A DNA stretch of 64,000 nucleotides from Chloroflexota bacterium. Its GTDB lineage: Bacteria; Chloroflexota; Dehalococcoidia; Lucifugimonadales; UBA3495. Positions 63,422 to 64,000 of this stretch are shown here, in pieces (the first letter of the stretch is position 1; each line of letters opens with the position of its first letter). The notes beneath the pieces were generated by a model that was not told the origin of the DNA, did not search any database, and worked only from the letters and a program-made list of their open reading frames with translations. The translations under genes were made by a program, and so were the position numbers. The stretch spans positions 1-64,000 of the forward strand of contig VXTR01000089.1 in the NCBI GenBank assembly GCA_009837355.1, written 5' to 3'.

Positions 63422-64000
63422 TCAGCCGATGGTAGCGGCCGCGGTTTCCTCAATGTAGATGGGCCGGAACTCGCCCGACATCAGTGCCTCCACCAACTCG
63501 GGTTCAGTTCGGACCGTCGCTTTGAATTCGGTCACGGCCCGGCCGATGTGGCTGGCCAGGTGAGCGTCGCTGCCAGCGGTGCCCAGGTACCCGCCGTTAT
63601 CGCAAAGCGTCTCGGCTCTTTCGTTCTCTTCAGGTTTGCTGCCGGCGTTGACCCGCTCAACGATGGCCAGGTCGGGGAACTCCACGCCCTGTTCCATGTA
63701 CTCCACCAGCCCGATGCCGAAGCGCCCTGGATGCGCCGGCACTACAATGCCGCCGTGATGTTTGGCCGCCTGTATCAGGTCGCGCCCATCCATCTTTACG
63801 TCGCCAAAGTCGATGTCTTTGCCCAGCCCTTTGGTGACGTTGTACACCAGCATATGCCCGAAGCAGGTATCCAGCTCGGCCCCTTTGAGCACCAGTACTC
63901 CGTACTCGGCGGCCAGTTGGGAGTAATCAATGTCGTAGTCGAACTTGCGATGCTCGGTAAGAACGATGCCGTCGATGGTAAAGCCGCGCTTGCGGAGGAC
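63422..64000 (-). CDS. PHP-domain metal-dependent phosphoesterase, partial (5' end off the window)
   Basis: The reading frame continues to the window edge with no start; 193 residues are visible. Motifs such as T-E-H-R-K-F-D-Y-D, K-G-A-E-L, G-I-V-V-P-A-H-P-G and A-G-S-D-A-H fit a PHP hydrolase with a trinuclear metal site. The likely role is phosphate-ester hydrolysis of a small molecule. It ends 12 bases before the hot-dog gene pair, so it may head the long minus-strand run. Confidence 0.82.
   Translation of the reverse strand, partial: VLRKRGFTIDGIVLTEHRKFDYDIDYSQLAAEYGVLVLKGAELDTCFGHMLVYNVTKGLGKDIDFGDVKMDGRDLIQAAKHHGGIVVPAHPGRFGIGLVEYMEQGVEFPDLAIVERVNAGSKPEENERAETLCDNGGYLGTAGSDAHLASHIGRAVTEFKATVRTEPELVEALMSGEFRPIYIEETAAATIG

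Overview
This 64 kb window is a dense, GC-rich bacterial chromosome segment with about 56 protein genes, short gaps, many start/stop overlaps, and no rRNA, tRNA or CRISPR that I could find. The gene set suggests a member of the Chloroflexota, near the SAR202/Dehalococcoidia group: tandem FmdB-type zinc ribbons, F420-type LLM and PPOX oxidoreductases, a UGSC-family selenoprotein, a translin-family protein, a molybdenum hydroxylase and a mix of bacterial and archaeal-looking cofactor genes. This placement is inferred from gene content; no marker gene was compared. Promoters resemble sigma70 (TTGACN and TATAAT with 17-18 bp between, or extended TGNTATAAT), and ribosome sites are often GGAGG.

Layout. 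0.2-9 kb: a beta-propeller lipoprotein candidate, two FmdB zinc ribbons, ThiE, a translin-family protein, a DUF2071 protein and a methyltransferase. These are followed by a two-gene operon ending in a UGSC-family selenoprotein, whose in-frame TGA is followed by a SECIS-like hairpin, and then a membrane-anchored PQQ propeller. 9-15.4 kb (minus): a complete peptide/nickel-type ABC importer (binding protein, B, C, D, F) divided by strong hairpins. 15.8-19.2 kb (minus): an LLM flavoenzyme and a one-chain sensor kinase/receiver/winged-helix regulator. 19.4-24.6 kb: a GYD protein, ThiD, a type-2 IleS with a GIHH signature, and MutM. 24.7-26.8 kb: a three-domain fusion of a DapA-like aldolase, an MfnB-like furan synthase and a TusA-like sulfur carrier. 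26.9-32.1 kb: a PD-(D/E)XK nuclease and a three-subunit molybdenum hydroxylase. 32.1-41.3 kb: a PPOX protein, SbcC, an ABC-2 exporter pair, Ffh, and a nucleic-acid repair operon (AlkA-type glycosylase, ThpR, amidohydrolase-UDG fusion). 41.4-49.9 kb: split transketolase, proB-proA, and mfd. 49.9-55.1 kb: a DUF4349 lipoprotein, a ComD/ComE-type decarboxylase with an extra degenerate paralog, and a DtxR/MntR regulator. 55.1-64 kb (minus): a long gene run with VWA/CoxE-like, AsnS, GatA, GatC, SDR, a His-rich metal ABC ATPase, a double VOC protein, two MaoC-like hydratase chains and a PHP protein cut by the window edge.

The most interesting items are the DapA-MfnB-TusA fusion (24729-26843), which looks like a self-contained assembly enzyme for an unknown furan- or sulfur-containing metabolite; the UGSC selenoprotein operon (5491-7136); the amidohydrolase-uracil glycosylase fusion; and the TPP enzyme pair with a third chain that has lost its cofactor motif. 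Small palindromic repeats of two families sit between subunit genes in the hydroxylase and ComD/E operons, and one copy lies within a 106-bp element with 15-bp inverted ends.
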